Shown piece by piece: positions 32,612 to 40,448 of a DNA stretch of 41,521 bases. This DNA comes from CAZPHU01 sp964586285 (GTDB taxonomy: Bacteria > Fibrobacterota > Chitinivibrionia > Chitinivibrionales > CAYFVL01). The notes beneath the pieces are model-generated. The model made no database searches, was not told the origin of the DNA, and saw only the letters and a program-made list of their open reading frames with translations. Each line of letters opens with the position of its first letter. Position 1 is the first letter of the stretch. Both the position numbers and the translations under genes were made by a program. The stretch lies in assembly GCA_964586285.1 (NCBI GenBank), contig CAZPHU010000023.1:1-41521 (forward strand). Direction: 5' to 3'.

Positions 32612-33316
32612 GTGAAAAGAATTCTTACAACAGCATTGTGTGTGTGTCTTGCGACTGTTTTTGCATCAAGCGCTCAGATCCGTGTAGGTTTGGACGGTGG
32701 ATATGTCGTTAATTCAAATACAGAGGAAAATGTAGACTTTTCTGGTACACTTAAAAATAGTAACCAAAGCATGCTTCTTATTCCCTACTTTTCATACTTT
32801 TTAAATGATATGGTAGAATTATCGGTCGGATTGCCTATCGGATTCACTCGCGTATATAGTGAAAACGATCCGGAAGTCGGTGAAACAAGAGAAAGATTAG
32901 AAAGTGCATTTCGTATCGGTGGAAGAGTTGGATCCTATTTCCACATGATCAGACTGGACCACTTCCACCTGGCTGTCGGCCCTGAGATAGATTTCATCGC
33001 ATCTATGGAGCCTACTACCGAATTAGATGGGGAAGAGGCTGAGTCGAATTTGGATTCCTACAGCAACATTACTTTTGCCGTAAACCTTCCCGTTAAGATG
33101 GATTTTTTAATTACCGAAAACGTTGGACTGAGACTCGGACTTGATGTACTTGGTTTTTCTTTGAATTCAGTAAGCGAAACACCTGAGGGTGAAGGGGCGG
33201 AAGAGGAAACAGAAAAAACTTCCGGTTTCAACTTCATAACTGGGCCCGAAGCTTCACTTTCTGAAAGTATGCTGGGCAAAATCGCACCGAGCGTTGGTCT
33301 GTTCGTACAGTTCTAA
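32612..33316 (+). CDS. small outer-membrane beta-barrel protein
   Basis: A signal peptide ending near 'VFASSA' is followed by amphipathic strands such as 'IRVGLDGGYVVNS', 'MVELSVGLPIGFTRVY', 'AFRIGGRVGSYFHMI' and 'NVGLRLGLDVLGFSL', with acidic loops between. The chain ends in 'PSVGLFVQF', a terminal Phe as expected for BAM-inserted barrels. About eight strands fit the 234 residues. No specific family is recognised; it may be a small porin-like or OmpA/OmpX-type barrel. The start is a GTG with 'gaggag' 7 bases upstream. It has its own long leader and a strong terminator, so it is monocistronic. Confidence 0.78.
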   Translation: MKRILTTALCVCLATVFASSAQIRVGLDGGYVVNSNTEENVDFSGTLKNSNQSMLLIPYFSYFLNDMVELSVGLPIGFTRVYSENDPEVGETRERLESAFRIGGRVGSYFHMIRLDHFHLAVGPEIDFIASMEPTTELDGEEAESNLDSYSNITFAVNLPVKMDFLITENVGLRLGLDVLGFSLNSVSETPEGEGAEEETEKTSGFNFITGPEASLSESMLGKIAPSVGLFVQF

Positions 33317-33341
33317 TGCAAACCGGCATTTGCAAATAATT

Positions 33342-33377
33342 AAAAAACGGGCTCTCAAAATTGAGAGCCCGTTTTTT
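33342..33377. terminator. strong bidirectional intrinsic terminator
   Basis: The near-symmetrical hairpin has the core 'cgggctctcaa' and its reverse complement, with A6 on the left and T6 on the right. It follows the barrel gene by 25 bases and lies 109 bases beyond the convergent PHP gene, so it can end both transcripts. Confidence 0.9.
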
Positions 33378-33485
33378 ATTGCCTTTATTTGTTTTGTAAC
33401 CCGGTTCTTCATGTATCAGAGAAACGCTGATTCCTTGGACACATGCCGGATATGTTTCTACCCATTCCGATTCTTCCCAGTTTTC

Positions 33486-35120
33486 TTACCCTTTCGGCGC
33501 GCCAATATAGCAGGGACTGGTAGCCGCCGTCGTTTCTTCGCCGTCGCTTTTTCTGCACACGATTTCCGCCCGAACGTATCCGGGGGCGTTCTTAAAGAAT
33601 CCCATTTTCAACTCCTTAACCACTCGGAATTCTTTATTATCAAACGCATCAAACAGAATCATGGTCTCGCGATTTGTCGTGTAATCACCTCTGAATACTC
33701 TCAGCTCTGCGGGATACCCGAACTCCTCGCTCCCAATCCCTAAGACATACAGGAGTTCCATATCTTGCGGCCTCAGAATTTCACCCACTACGCTGTTTCG
33801 TTCATTATCGCACCGGCATAAGGAGAGGAATGGTCCGGTCGTAACAAAAGTTTTTCCGTCCTTTATGCATCCGAGTATACCCGCTTTTGTTTTCGGTTTG
33901 CCGTAAAGACCGGTTTTTGAGAAGCAAAGGTATCGGTCAAAGGATTCCTTGACCGACACAAAGGGAGTGCCGGTCGCCCTGTAACGATTAAAATCCCCGT
34001 GAGCATCATTACCCGCCAGTAAGGCCAGGCGCTTGCCGCTTAGAAGAGCCTTTATCCAAATCTTTCTTCCCCTGTACCAGCCGGCGGAAAAACCACTGTT
34101 GACGATCTGAAAGGCATCGAGCCGCTCCGATATATCGGACTCCCTCCAGGTACCCCGCCTCAGAAACACCCGCTGCATCAGTCCGGCTTTAGCCCCGGGG
34201 TGGGCCGCAAAGGATATCCCACCCTGATCGTGGATCATGTCTACCGCTTCACCCGTTTGCAGGTTATCGGCCTTACCCGCGCCCGATCTTGCACCGTCCA
34301 GGGAACCGGGGATGTACCGCTTTATTCCCAATGCGCCCAGATGCACCACGTGTCTTCTTCCGTTTAACACGGAAATCTCCTCGCCCTCAATCACCGTAAA
34401 GCCGTCGTCACAGGAGGCGATGTCTTTCTGCTGATTATGCCAGCGATTTAGTGCGGGATCGATTCTCAGGTAGTTATCCATCCTGCAGCATAGATCGTAG
34501 GAGTGATCTGTAATCCCAACGAAATCAAGCCCGTACTCCCTGGCGAAAAGAGAGATGACCGATATTGGGGGGCCGAATTCCACGTGGCTTTGGGAGTACT
34601 GCGAATGCACGTGCAGGTCCCCATAAGAGCAATACTGGGCTCCCGGCAGTGGACCATCGGCTATAAGGCAAGTATAGCCGGCTTTGGATGATGTCGGGGT
34701 GTTGTCGTTAAAAACCAGATGTTCACCTCCATTGAGATCTGTTTTGGCCGATGCGTTTATATGCACAATACCGCCGGGTAGATGATCTGTATCTAAATAG
34801 AATATGAACACCCTGCTTTGAAAATTAAACGGGTGGTTTATTTCGTAATCGTAGGGTGACCGGGTTGTAAAAATCGGTTCGCTGCTTCCTTCCCGGGAAA
34901 TGGTAATTGTAACCTCTTTTATTGTTGCAGCAAACGAGTCGGTATCATTGACCAGAAGCATCACCGGTAGTTTTTTTCCCTTGGGGATGCGCCGGGGGAG
35001 ATCGAACAGAATTTCGGGTCTGCGGCGATAGAGAAGGCTTGGGAAACCCCGGAAAAACCTGAAATGAGTTTCCGCATAAAGAAACACCAACGGTAAGGAT
35101 GGTAAAATATCAATTTCCAT
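33486..35120 (-). CDS. PHP-family metal-dependent phosphoesterase with N-terminal beta domain
   Basis: The PHP metal-binding motifs are complete: 'GDLHVHSQYS', 'GITDHSYD', 'GEEIS', 'AAHPGA' and 'GNDAHGDFN'. Related enzymes hydrolyse phosphoesters such as 3',5'-nucleoside bisphosphates or histidinol phosphate. The first ~155 residues are a separate, strand-rich region ('VMLLVNDTDSFAATIKEVTITIS') that looks like an Ig-like sandwich. The last ~120 residues are also strand-rich. No signal peptide is convincing. At 544 residues it is much longer than minimal PHP enzymes (about 280), so it is a multi-domain variant of unknown substrate. The start at 35120 has a weak ribosome binding site. Confidence 0.82.
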   Translation of the reverse strand: MEIDILPSLPLVFLYAETHFRFFRGFPSLLYRRRPEILFDLPRRIPKGKKLPVMLLVNDTDSFAATIKEVTITISREGSSEPIFTTRSPYDYEINHPFNFQSRVFIFYLDTDHLPGGIVHINASAKTDLNGGEHLVFNDNTPTSSKAGYTCLIADGPLPGAQYCSYGDLHVHSQYSQSHVEFGPPISVISLFAREYGLDFVGITDHSYDLCCRMDNYLRIDPALNRWHNQQKDIASCDDGFTVIEGEEISVLNGRRHVVHLGALGIKRYIPGSLDGARSGAGKADNLQTGEAVDMIHDQGGISFAAHPGAKAGLMQRVFLRRGTWRESDISERLDAFQIVNSGFSAGWYRGRKIWIKALLSGKRLALLAGNDAHGDFNRYRATGTPFVSVKESFDRYLCFSKTGLYGKPKTKAGILGCIKDGKTFVTTGPFLSLCRCDNERNSVVGEILRPQDMELLYVLGIGSEEFGYPAELRVFRGDYTTNRETMILFDAFDNKEFRVVKELKMGFFKNAPGYVRAEIVCRKSDGEETTAATSPCYIGAPKG

Positions 35121-35426
35121 AGTTTATTTTTTATCCCTGAAGGAGCTGGTTAGACGGCATCCAAGCTGGTTTGCCGAGAGGCATCCGTTCATTAATAATT
35201 TTCCTCAACAGCCTTGACGGCCATCCAAAAGTGGACTGCACGGCAGCAGTTGAGAGTTTTTTCGGAAGTCATTTATCTGCAATTTCGGGCCCCTGCAAAA
35301 TGTACAACCCTTTTTAGGTTGAGCTTAAGGTAGATAAATATAGCCTCTGACAAAAACTGTTCCTTCAAAAACAGGGTTGGTCTTTTTTCTCAAACCGCGC
35401 TTTTTAGTGCCGACTGAATATTTAAC
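35121..35426. other. 306-base divergent intergenic region (PHP gene / queA)
   Basis: It should hold promoters for both genes, but I see no strong consensus. A 14-base sequence at 35351-35364 ('caaaaactgttcct') also occurs upstream of the IMP cyclohydrolase gene at 8951-8964. No preQ1-type riboswitch was seen before queA. Confidence 0.4.
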
Positions 35427-36488
35427 ATGAACAATGAAGATTCAAAAGAATTACGTACCAGTGATTTTGATTATCACCTTCCCGAACATCTGATAGCGCA
35501 ACAGCCTGTTGCCCAAAGAGATAGTTCGCGTCTCCTAAAGCTTGGTCGCGATTGCGGCACAGTAAGCCACCACCGCTTTGCCGATATTGAGCATATACTC
35601 ATGCCCGGCGACCGGCTGGTTTTAAACGATACGAAAGTTGTTCCCGCTCGATTGTTTTGTCACAAGGAGACCGGAGCAAGCCTGGCACTTCTGTTTACAC
35701 GCCGATTGGACGATTGTCGATGGGATATAATCACCAAGCCTGCTCGGAGGTGTAAGCCGGGAAGCAGGCTGATGGTTGATGATGATCCCCGGGTTCGCTT
35801 CATGGTTGAGGAGGCCAACAGTGACGGCAGCAGAAGGGTAGTGATGGAATCGGGAACTCCCTTTGAGAGTATCGACCAGGTTTTGGAAAAGTACGGAAGC
35901 GTACCTCTTCCGCCCTATATCAATCGGCAGGCCCAACGCGAAGACCGCGATACTTATCAGACCGTTTATGCCCGGACGCCCGGCGCGGTTGCCGCACCGA
36001 CTGCCGGACTCCATTTTACCGGGCAGCTTTTCGAAAAGCTCGTAAGTAAGGGGGTAGAAGTTTCCACCCTGACTCTTCATGTCGGAATCGGTACATTTCG
36101 TCCGGTTAAGGAAGACGACCCCAAAAAGCATCCCATGCACGAGGAATACTACGAGCTGTCGGAGCGGACAGTCTCAGAGATTAACCGCACCAGGGAGTCG
36201 GGCGGTCGGGTAGTTGCTGTTGGTACAACTGTGGTGAGGGTGCTTGAGCATTGCGCGCTTTCGGGCAGTCTTGCAGCAGGTAAGGGAACTACCGATTTGA
36301 TGATTTTTCCGGGGCATACGTTCAGGGCTTTTGATGGGTTAATTACCAACTTCCATGTGCCGCGATCGACTCTGCTTATGCTGGTTTCGGCGTTTGCGGG
36401 TAGAGAATCGGTTCTTGCGGCATACAGGGAAGCGGTTGCAAAAGAATACCGTTTCTTCAGTTATGGAGATGCGATGCTTATTCTGTAG
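35427..36488 (+). CDS. queA: S-adenosylmethionine:tRNA ribosyltransferase-isomerase QueA
   Basis: QueA moves the ribosyl part of SAM to preQ1 at tRNA position 34 and forms epoxyqueuosine. Family signatures are present in order: 'DFDYHLPEHLIAQQPVAQRDSSRLL', 'GDRLVLNDTKVVPARL', 'AAPTAGLHFT', 'HVGIGTFRPV', 'VAVGTTVVRVLE' and 'LITNFHVPRSTLLMLVSAFAG'. At 353 residues it has normal length. It is not next to tgt or other queuosine genes in this window. The start at 35427 fits the family N-terminus, although a clear ribosome binding site is missing. Confidence 0.96.
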   Translation: MNNEDSKELRTSDFDYHLPEHLIAQQPVAQRDSSRLLKLGRDCGTVSHHRFADIEHILMPGDRLVLNDTKVVPARLFCHKETGASLALLFTRRLDDCRWDIITKPARRCKPGSRLMVDDDPRVRFMVEEANSDGSRRVVMESGTPFESIDQVLEKYGSVPLPPYINRQAQREDRDTYQTVYARTPGAVAAPTAGLHFTGQLFEKLVSKGVEVSTLTLHVGIGTFRPVKEDDPKKHPMHEEYYELSERTVSEINRTRESGGRVVAVGTTVVRVLEHCALSGSLAAGKGTTDLMIFPGHTFRAFDGLITNFHVPRSTLLMLVSAFAGRESVLAAYREAVAKEYRFFSYGDAMLIL

Positions 36489-36603
36489 TTGACAGTTATA
36501 CGTGCGCCACGTATCTTTAATCTAATAAACTGCGTTGGCCCGTATGGTGTGTATTCATGCGGGCTTTATTATTTGGAAGCGACTTCCGCAAGGAGATGAA
36601 CTT

Positions 36604-37248
36604 ATGTTTTTAGAAGGATCAATTCCCAAACATGTTGACAGTATACCTTGGCAGGATTACCGCGGATCAGAGACCGGCATGGTAATTTACTATCCAACCG
36701 ACCCGGTCTCGGAGCTTCCTATCAGAGAGGTGCCTGAGGAGGTTGGGAGTGATCTTCTTCCCGAACCAAATTACGAAACAGGCAGCTATGGTCTGTATGG
36801 GTGTTCACGTCCCAAGATTCGCAATTCGTTCGTAAAGGCTAAGATGAAATACCTGTTTTTCATGACAAAGTACGCCGGATCCAATTATGAATATACAGAT
36901 ACTGTTATGATCACCGGATATTTCAGAATCGCTAAAACAGCCAACGTGCAGAAGCTTCATATACGTTATCTATCCAATTACTCCTGCCTCAACGACGACA
37001 GCTGCACGGCTTTTAGAGCCGATGAGATGCACTTCGTTTCGGTAGAGGACGCAATGGTCCTTACACCACAGTTGCTGGAATACATGGGCTACAAATCCAG
37101 AGTAACCAAGCAGACCCGAATATCAATCGATGAAGAAAAAACCAATGAAATCCTCGAATATCTGCGCTCTAAACCCAATCGGGTAGAAGACTACATAGAA
37201 GAAACAAAACGCCTTCAGCCCGAGGCAGAGGATGAGGAAGAGGAATAA
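36604..37248 (+). CDS. unrecognised 214-residue protein with acidic C-terminal tail
   Basis: I do not recognise this family with confidence. The ATG at 36604 is fixed by 'aggag' 8 bases upstream; the longer frame from 36535 lacks one. The centre reads 'YGCSRPKIRNSFVKAK', 'YLFFMTKY', 'VMITGYFRIAK'. This order (a CxxPxIR element, then strands with an ITGYF segment) is reminiscent of PUA/ASCH/EVE-like or Nmad-type nucleotide-binding folds, but only weakly. The end is a charged helix finishing in a Glu run. There is no signal peptide, so it is probably cytoplasmic. It follows queA by 115 bases and could share its transcript. Confidence 0.7.
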   Translation: MFLEGSIPKHVDSIPWQDYRGSETGMVIYYPTDPVSELPIREVPEEVGSDLLPEPNYETGSYGLYGCSRPKIRNSFVKAKMKYLFFMTKYAGSNYEYTDTVMITGYFRIAKTANVQKLHIRYLSNYSCLNDDSCTAFRADEMHFVSVEDAMVLTPQLLEYMGYKSRVTKQTRISIDEEKTNEILEYLRSKPNRVEDYIEETKRLQPEAEDEEEE

Positions 37249-37258
37249 GGATCGGCAC

Positions 37259-37300
37259 GGAATCATACCGGATGCAGCCGAATAAACCCGGTATGATTCC
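37259..37300. terminator. 13-bp hairpin after the unknown gene
   Basis: Arms 'ggaatcataccgg' and 'ccggtatgattcc' flank a 16-base loop, 10 bases after the stop codon. There is no T-run, so the terminator role is uncertain. It shares 'CGGAATCAT' (and its complement) with the hairpin at 23284-23313. The remaining gap to 37594 contains no gene that I can support. Confidence 0.5.
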
Positions 37301-37594
37301 TTACCGAATAAGTATTCCCATACATCCCGCCCCAATGCCTGGCTTGAGATAATCACAATCCCGAACAGATCTTTCCCATTGGCACTGCATTTATGTGACA
37401 TGTTCAAAGTGGTTGTTGGATAAAAAACATTGAACACGGCTCTTGGGTTACCCCGGTGGACGTTAATATTGATTTTGCGTCAAACCGACTCGCCGGCCCG
37501 AACACGAATGTGTGAAAGTGGTGCCTTTATTTGGGTATCCGCACTGAGTATTTTTTTCTTTCGTTCCCAGTTTGCACTAAAGTAGTTTCAAAGT

Positions 37595-39325
37595 ATGAAA
37601 AAATTCATTAAAAACCAGATCCTTAAGAAAGCCGCGATGAATGTGGCGGGCCTGCCGCTTCTGCGAAAATTTCGCAAGGCAAGTACCGACTGCCGGGCTG
37701 CGCAGTTGAAAGTCCTTCGTAAAGTTGTAGATTCCTCCCAAGATACCGCTTTTGGAAAAGATCACTCACTTGGCAGTGTCAAAACTCTGCAAGATTTCAG
37801 AAAAGCCGTACCTGTCAGGGATTTTGAAGAACATCGGGGTTATGTGGATCGAATGTGCGAGGGGGAGTCCGACGTTCTCTTCCCGGGAAAACCGCTGTTT
37901 TACAACACAACCAGCGGAAGCACAGACAAACCCAAACTGATTCCGGTCTCAAAGGAATACTTTTCTGTTTTCAATAATATAAGCCGTCTGTGGCTCTATT
38001 CTTGTCTCCGGGATAACGGGCGGCTCTTCAACGGTAAAAACCTCTCCGCGGTAGGTCCGGCAGTTGAGGGGTATGTGAAAGACGGTACTCCGTATGGTTC
38101 CATCTCGGGGGTCACCTATCAGAATATTCCATCGATTCTAAAGGATGTCTATTCTACGCCCTACCCGATTATCTGCATGAGCGATTACCAAAAGAAGTAT
38201 TACGCCATGATGCGCTGCGGACTGGCAACATCCATTTCATACATAATCACCGCCAATCCCTCAACGCTGCTTCAGTTCCACCGTACAGTCAAGCAGAACA
38301 TTACCGATCTTATCCGGGACATCCATGATGGCACTCTGCGCTCCGATGTGCTTGCCGACATAAATCCGTCAGACAGGGATCGGGTTGCCGCTTTTTTTCA
38401 TCCAAACAAAGAACGGGCCCGGATGCTTGAGAATCTGGCCGGGACTCATGGGGATGCTCTCAAGCCGCGTCACTACTGGCCCGAGCTTGAATGCATAAAT
38501 ACCTGGAAACAGGGCAACAGCAAACTTATCCTGCCTAAAATCGAGGGATGGTACCCTGAGAATACCTCCATACGGGAGTTCGGATACATGGCAAGTGAGG
38601 CCAGGGCGGGGTTGGTGCTTGGTAATGACTGGGAATATTCGGTGTTGTTGGCCGATGTATATCTTTTTGAGTTCATCGAAGAGAGTAAAAGAAACGATTC
38701 GAATCCCGATATTCTCGGTGCTCATGAGCTTGAAGTCGGTAAGTGCTATTACATATTTATCACTAACGGCAGCGGTCTGTTCAGATACGACATAAACGAT
38801 ATCGTCAAGGTAACCGGCTTCTACAATCAGTTCCCGCTTTTTGAGTTCGTGCAAAAAGGCGAGGGAATTACCAGTCTTACCGGAGAGAAGCTTTCGGAGC
38901 TTCAGGTAATGCAGGCTCTTGACAGGGTATCGGCCGATTCCGGTGATGAAATCGAGTTTTACACGATGTTTTGCGATACACCCAATTTTCTCTATAAGTT
39001 ATTCGTGGAGTTTTCAGACCGCATTTCGACGGTTAAAAAATCACGATTTGCTCATATGGTTGACGATCAGCTCAAGTCAATCAATCCCGAGTACTGTGCT
39101 AAGCGCGAATCCGGCAGGCTGGATGCGCCGGTTTTGATGGAAATGGGGCCGAACTCTTATGAAGCAATCAAGTACCGGCTTCTTTTAAAGGGAAAAACCC
39201 GTGAAGGGCAATATAAAATAAGCTGCCTGAGAAAAGACCCGGAAATACAGCGGGTTTATGAATCGGTGCTCTTAGACGACGATGTCGCACTTTATAGCGA
39301 CCAAAGCAATTGTTCACTCGTTTGA
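37595..39325 (+). CDS. GH3-family acyl-adenylate-forming enzyme
   Basis: The protein belongs to the GH3 branch of the ANL superfamily, best known from plant auxin/jasmonate amido synthetases. The ATP-binding motif 'YNTTSGSTDKPKLIPV' is present, as is the later 'YMASEARAG' and the 'GLFRYDINDIVKVTGF' motif that contacts adenylate. At 576 residues it is full length. Bacterial members are widespread but mostly uncharacterised; they presumably activate a carboxylate and couple it to an amine or thiol. No plausible partner (acyl carrier protein, thioesterase) is adjacent. It has no obvious ribosome binding site before the ATG and is convergent with yfcE, with 2 bases between them. Confidence 0.9.
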   Translation: MKKFIKNQILKKAAMNVAGLPLLRKFRKASTDCRAAQLKVLRKVVDSSQDTAFGKDHSLGSVKTLQDFRKAVPVRDFEEHRGYVDRMCEGESDVLFPGKPLFYNTTSGSTDKPKLIPVSKEYFSVFNNISRLWLYSCLRDNGRLFNGKNLSAVGPAVEGYVKDGTPYGSISGVTYQNIPSILKDVYSTPYPIICMSDYQKKYYAMMRCGLATSISYIITANPSTLLQFHRTVKQNITDLIRDIHDGTLRSDVLADINPSDRDRVAAFFHPNKERARMLENLAGTHGDALKPRHYWPELECINTWKQGNSKLILPKIEGWYPENTSIREFGYMASEARAGLVLGNDWEYSVLLADVYLFEFIEESKRNDSNPDILGAHELEVGKCYYIFITNGSGLFRYDINDIVKVTGFYNQFPLFEFVQKGEGITSLTGEKLSELQVMQALDRVSADSGDEIEFYTMFCDTPNFLYKLFVEFSDRISTVKKSRFAHMVDDQLKSINPEYCAKRESGRLDAPVLMEMGPNSYEAIKYRLLLKGKTREGQYKISCLRKDPEIQRVYESVLLDDDVALYSDQSNCSLV

Positions 39326-39327
39326 CT

Positions 39328-39792
39328 TCAACCCAGGGTAATAAATTCTAATTCCCATTTACGTTTTTCATCCTCAATTGTCAAGAGCGCCAGGGAGACG
39401 GGAAGCTTAAACCGTCGGGGGCCGATACTGCCGGGATTTATGTAGACGGTGGAATCCCTGGTGAAAGTCTCGGGCTTATGAGAGTGACCGAAAATGACAA
39501 AGTCGCTTTGCTGCGCATCTTTCTTTTTTATTACTTCAATATCGTGAGTCACATAAAATTTGTACCCGAATAGTTCGATCTTTCTTATTGCGGGAAGTGA
39601 AGATATTCCGGGCTCGTAATCGGTGTTGCCGCCCACGAAAGTTGAATTAGGATTTAGGGTATCAAATCGATGAAGGGTTTCGATATTTCCTACATCGCCC
39701 GCGTGAATAACATAATCCGCCTTCTCCAGATAAGGCTCTACTTCCGGACGAATCAACTTGTGGCTGTCACTGATCAACGCTATCGTCTTCAT
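39328..39792 (-). CDS. YfcE/MJ0936-type metallophosphoesterase
   Basis: A small (154-residue) calcineurin-like phosphodiesterase. Metal-binding motifs are 'SDSH' (Asp9, His11), 'HAGDVG', 'GGNTD' and 'FGHSHKPE', and the order and spacing match YfcE. The segment where many relatives have 'THG' reads 'VTHDIEVI', so one position differs from the consensus. It is a cytoplasmic enzyme that acts on unspecified phosphodiesters. It converges with the GH3 gene. The upstream gap contains an 8-bp inverted repeat (39905-39927) that may be part of its control region. Confidence 0.9.
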   Translation of the reverse strand: MKTIALISDSHKLIRPEVEPYLEKADYVIHAGDVGNIETLHRFDTLNPNSTFVGGNTDYEPGISSLPAIRKIELFGYKFYVTHDIEVIKKKDAQQSDFVIFGHSHKPETFTRDSTVYINPGSIGPRRFKLPVSLALLTIEDEKRKWELEFITLG

Positions 39793-39904
39793 TTCTTACC
39801 GCCTCACACTTTTGTTTCGCATCATTGGAAAGGAAACTTTTACGCCCTGTTACCTCTCGCAATGCGCCTTGTCTGTTATCCCGTTGCTATAGTGAAAAAT
39901 ATAC

Positions 39905-39927
39905 ATTTTGAAAATATTATTCAAAAT
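39905..39927. promoter_or_regulatory. 8-bp inverted repeat upstream of the YfcE-like gene
   Basis: Arms 'attttgaa' and 'ttcaaaat' are separated by 7 A/T bases. It lies about 115 bases upstream of the yfcE-like start, in a stretch (39793-40448) without any other well-supported gene. The form suits a dimeric regulator, but AT-rich palindromes also arise by chance. Confidence 0.35.
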
Positions 39928-39954
39928 AAGCTGTCTGATCTTATACCGGAGCAT

Positions 39955-40323
39955 TTACAATTGGGGAAAAATCACACAATCCATTGAGTGCCGATCCGGC
40001 TCCCATAGGAATAGTGGGAATGATGGATGCTGATACGGACGGCAAAGAGCAGCATTGGGGGCGGATCGGTCGTATATCTTCATAGTTTCGAATTGTTTGG
40101 TAAGCATTTCCAAGCAATTCTGAAAAGGATCGTTAGCCGGGCGATACGATGAAGTGATCCCGTCAAAGAATGTCAGCCGTCGACTCCACCATGCAGAACA
40201 TCGATAAATATCAGCGGGATTAAGTTTGAATCGAGAAGTAGTGAGGATATTGAAAACTTTTTTTCGCTGCTCGGTGAGAAACAAACATCCAGATTGCCCA
40301 AAGCAGGGGTAGTCTGAAAACAT
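39955..40323 (-). CDS. doubtful 122-residue ORF, possibly a gene remnant
   Basis: An open frame of 122 codons in the 656-base gap between yfcE and the ABC-F gene. The product has many Cys, Trp and Pro residues, no domain I know, and no ribosome binding site that I can see. A second minus-strand frame (40173-40370) overlaps it, which could mean a frameshifted remnant. It is as likely to be non-coding. Confidence 0.2.
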   Translation of the reverse strand: MFSDYPCFGQSGCLFLTEQRKKVFNILTTSRFKLNPADIYRCSAWWSRRLTFFDGITSSYRPANDPFQNCLEMLTKQFETMKIYDRSAPNAALCRPYQHPSFPLFLWEPDRHSMDCVIFPQL

Positions 40324-40448
40324 ACTCGATTTGAAATTTCACCTTCAATACCACGTACTATAAATTTCATTCTTCACATATCATTTTCCATCAGCTATTT
40401 TAGCCACCTACTCTCCGACTCTTCTTCAGAAAAAGGAATTACAGATAA

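Noticed and set aside
35121..35426. preQ1 riboswitch before queA
   Set aside because: No preQ1 aptamer pattern or pseudoknot-forming C-rich loop was found in the leader.
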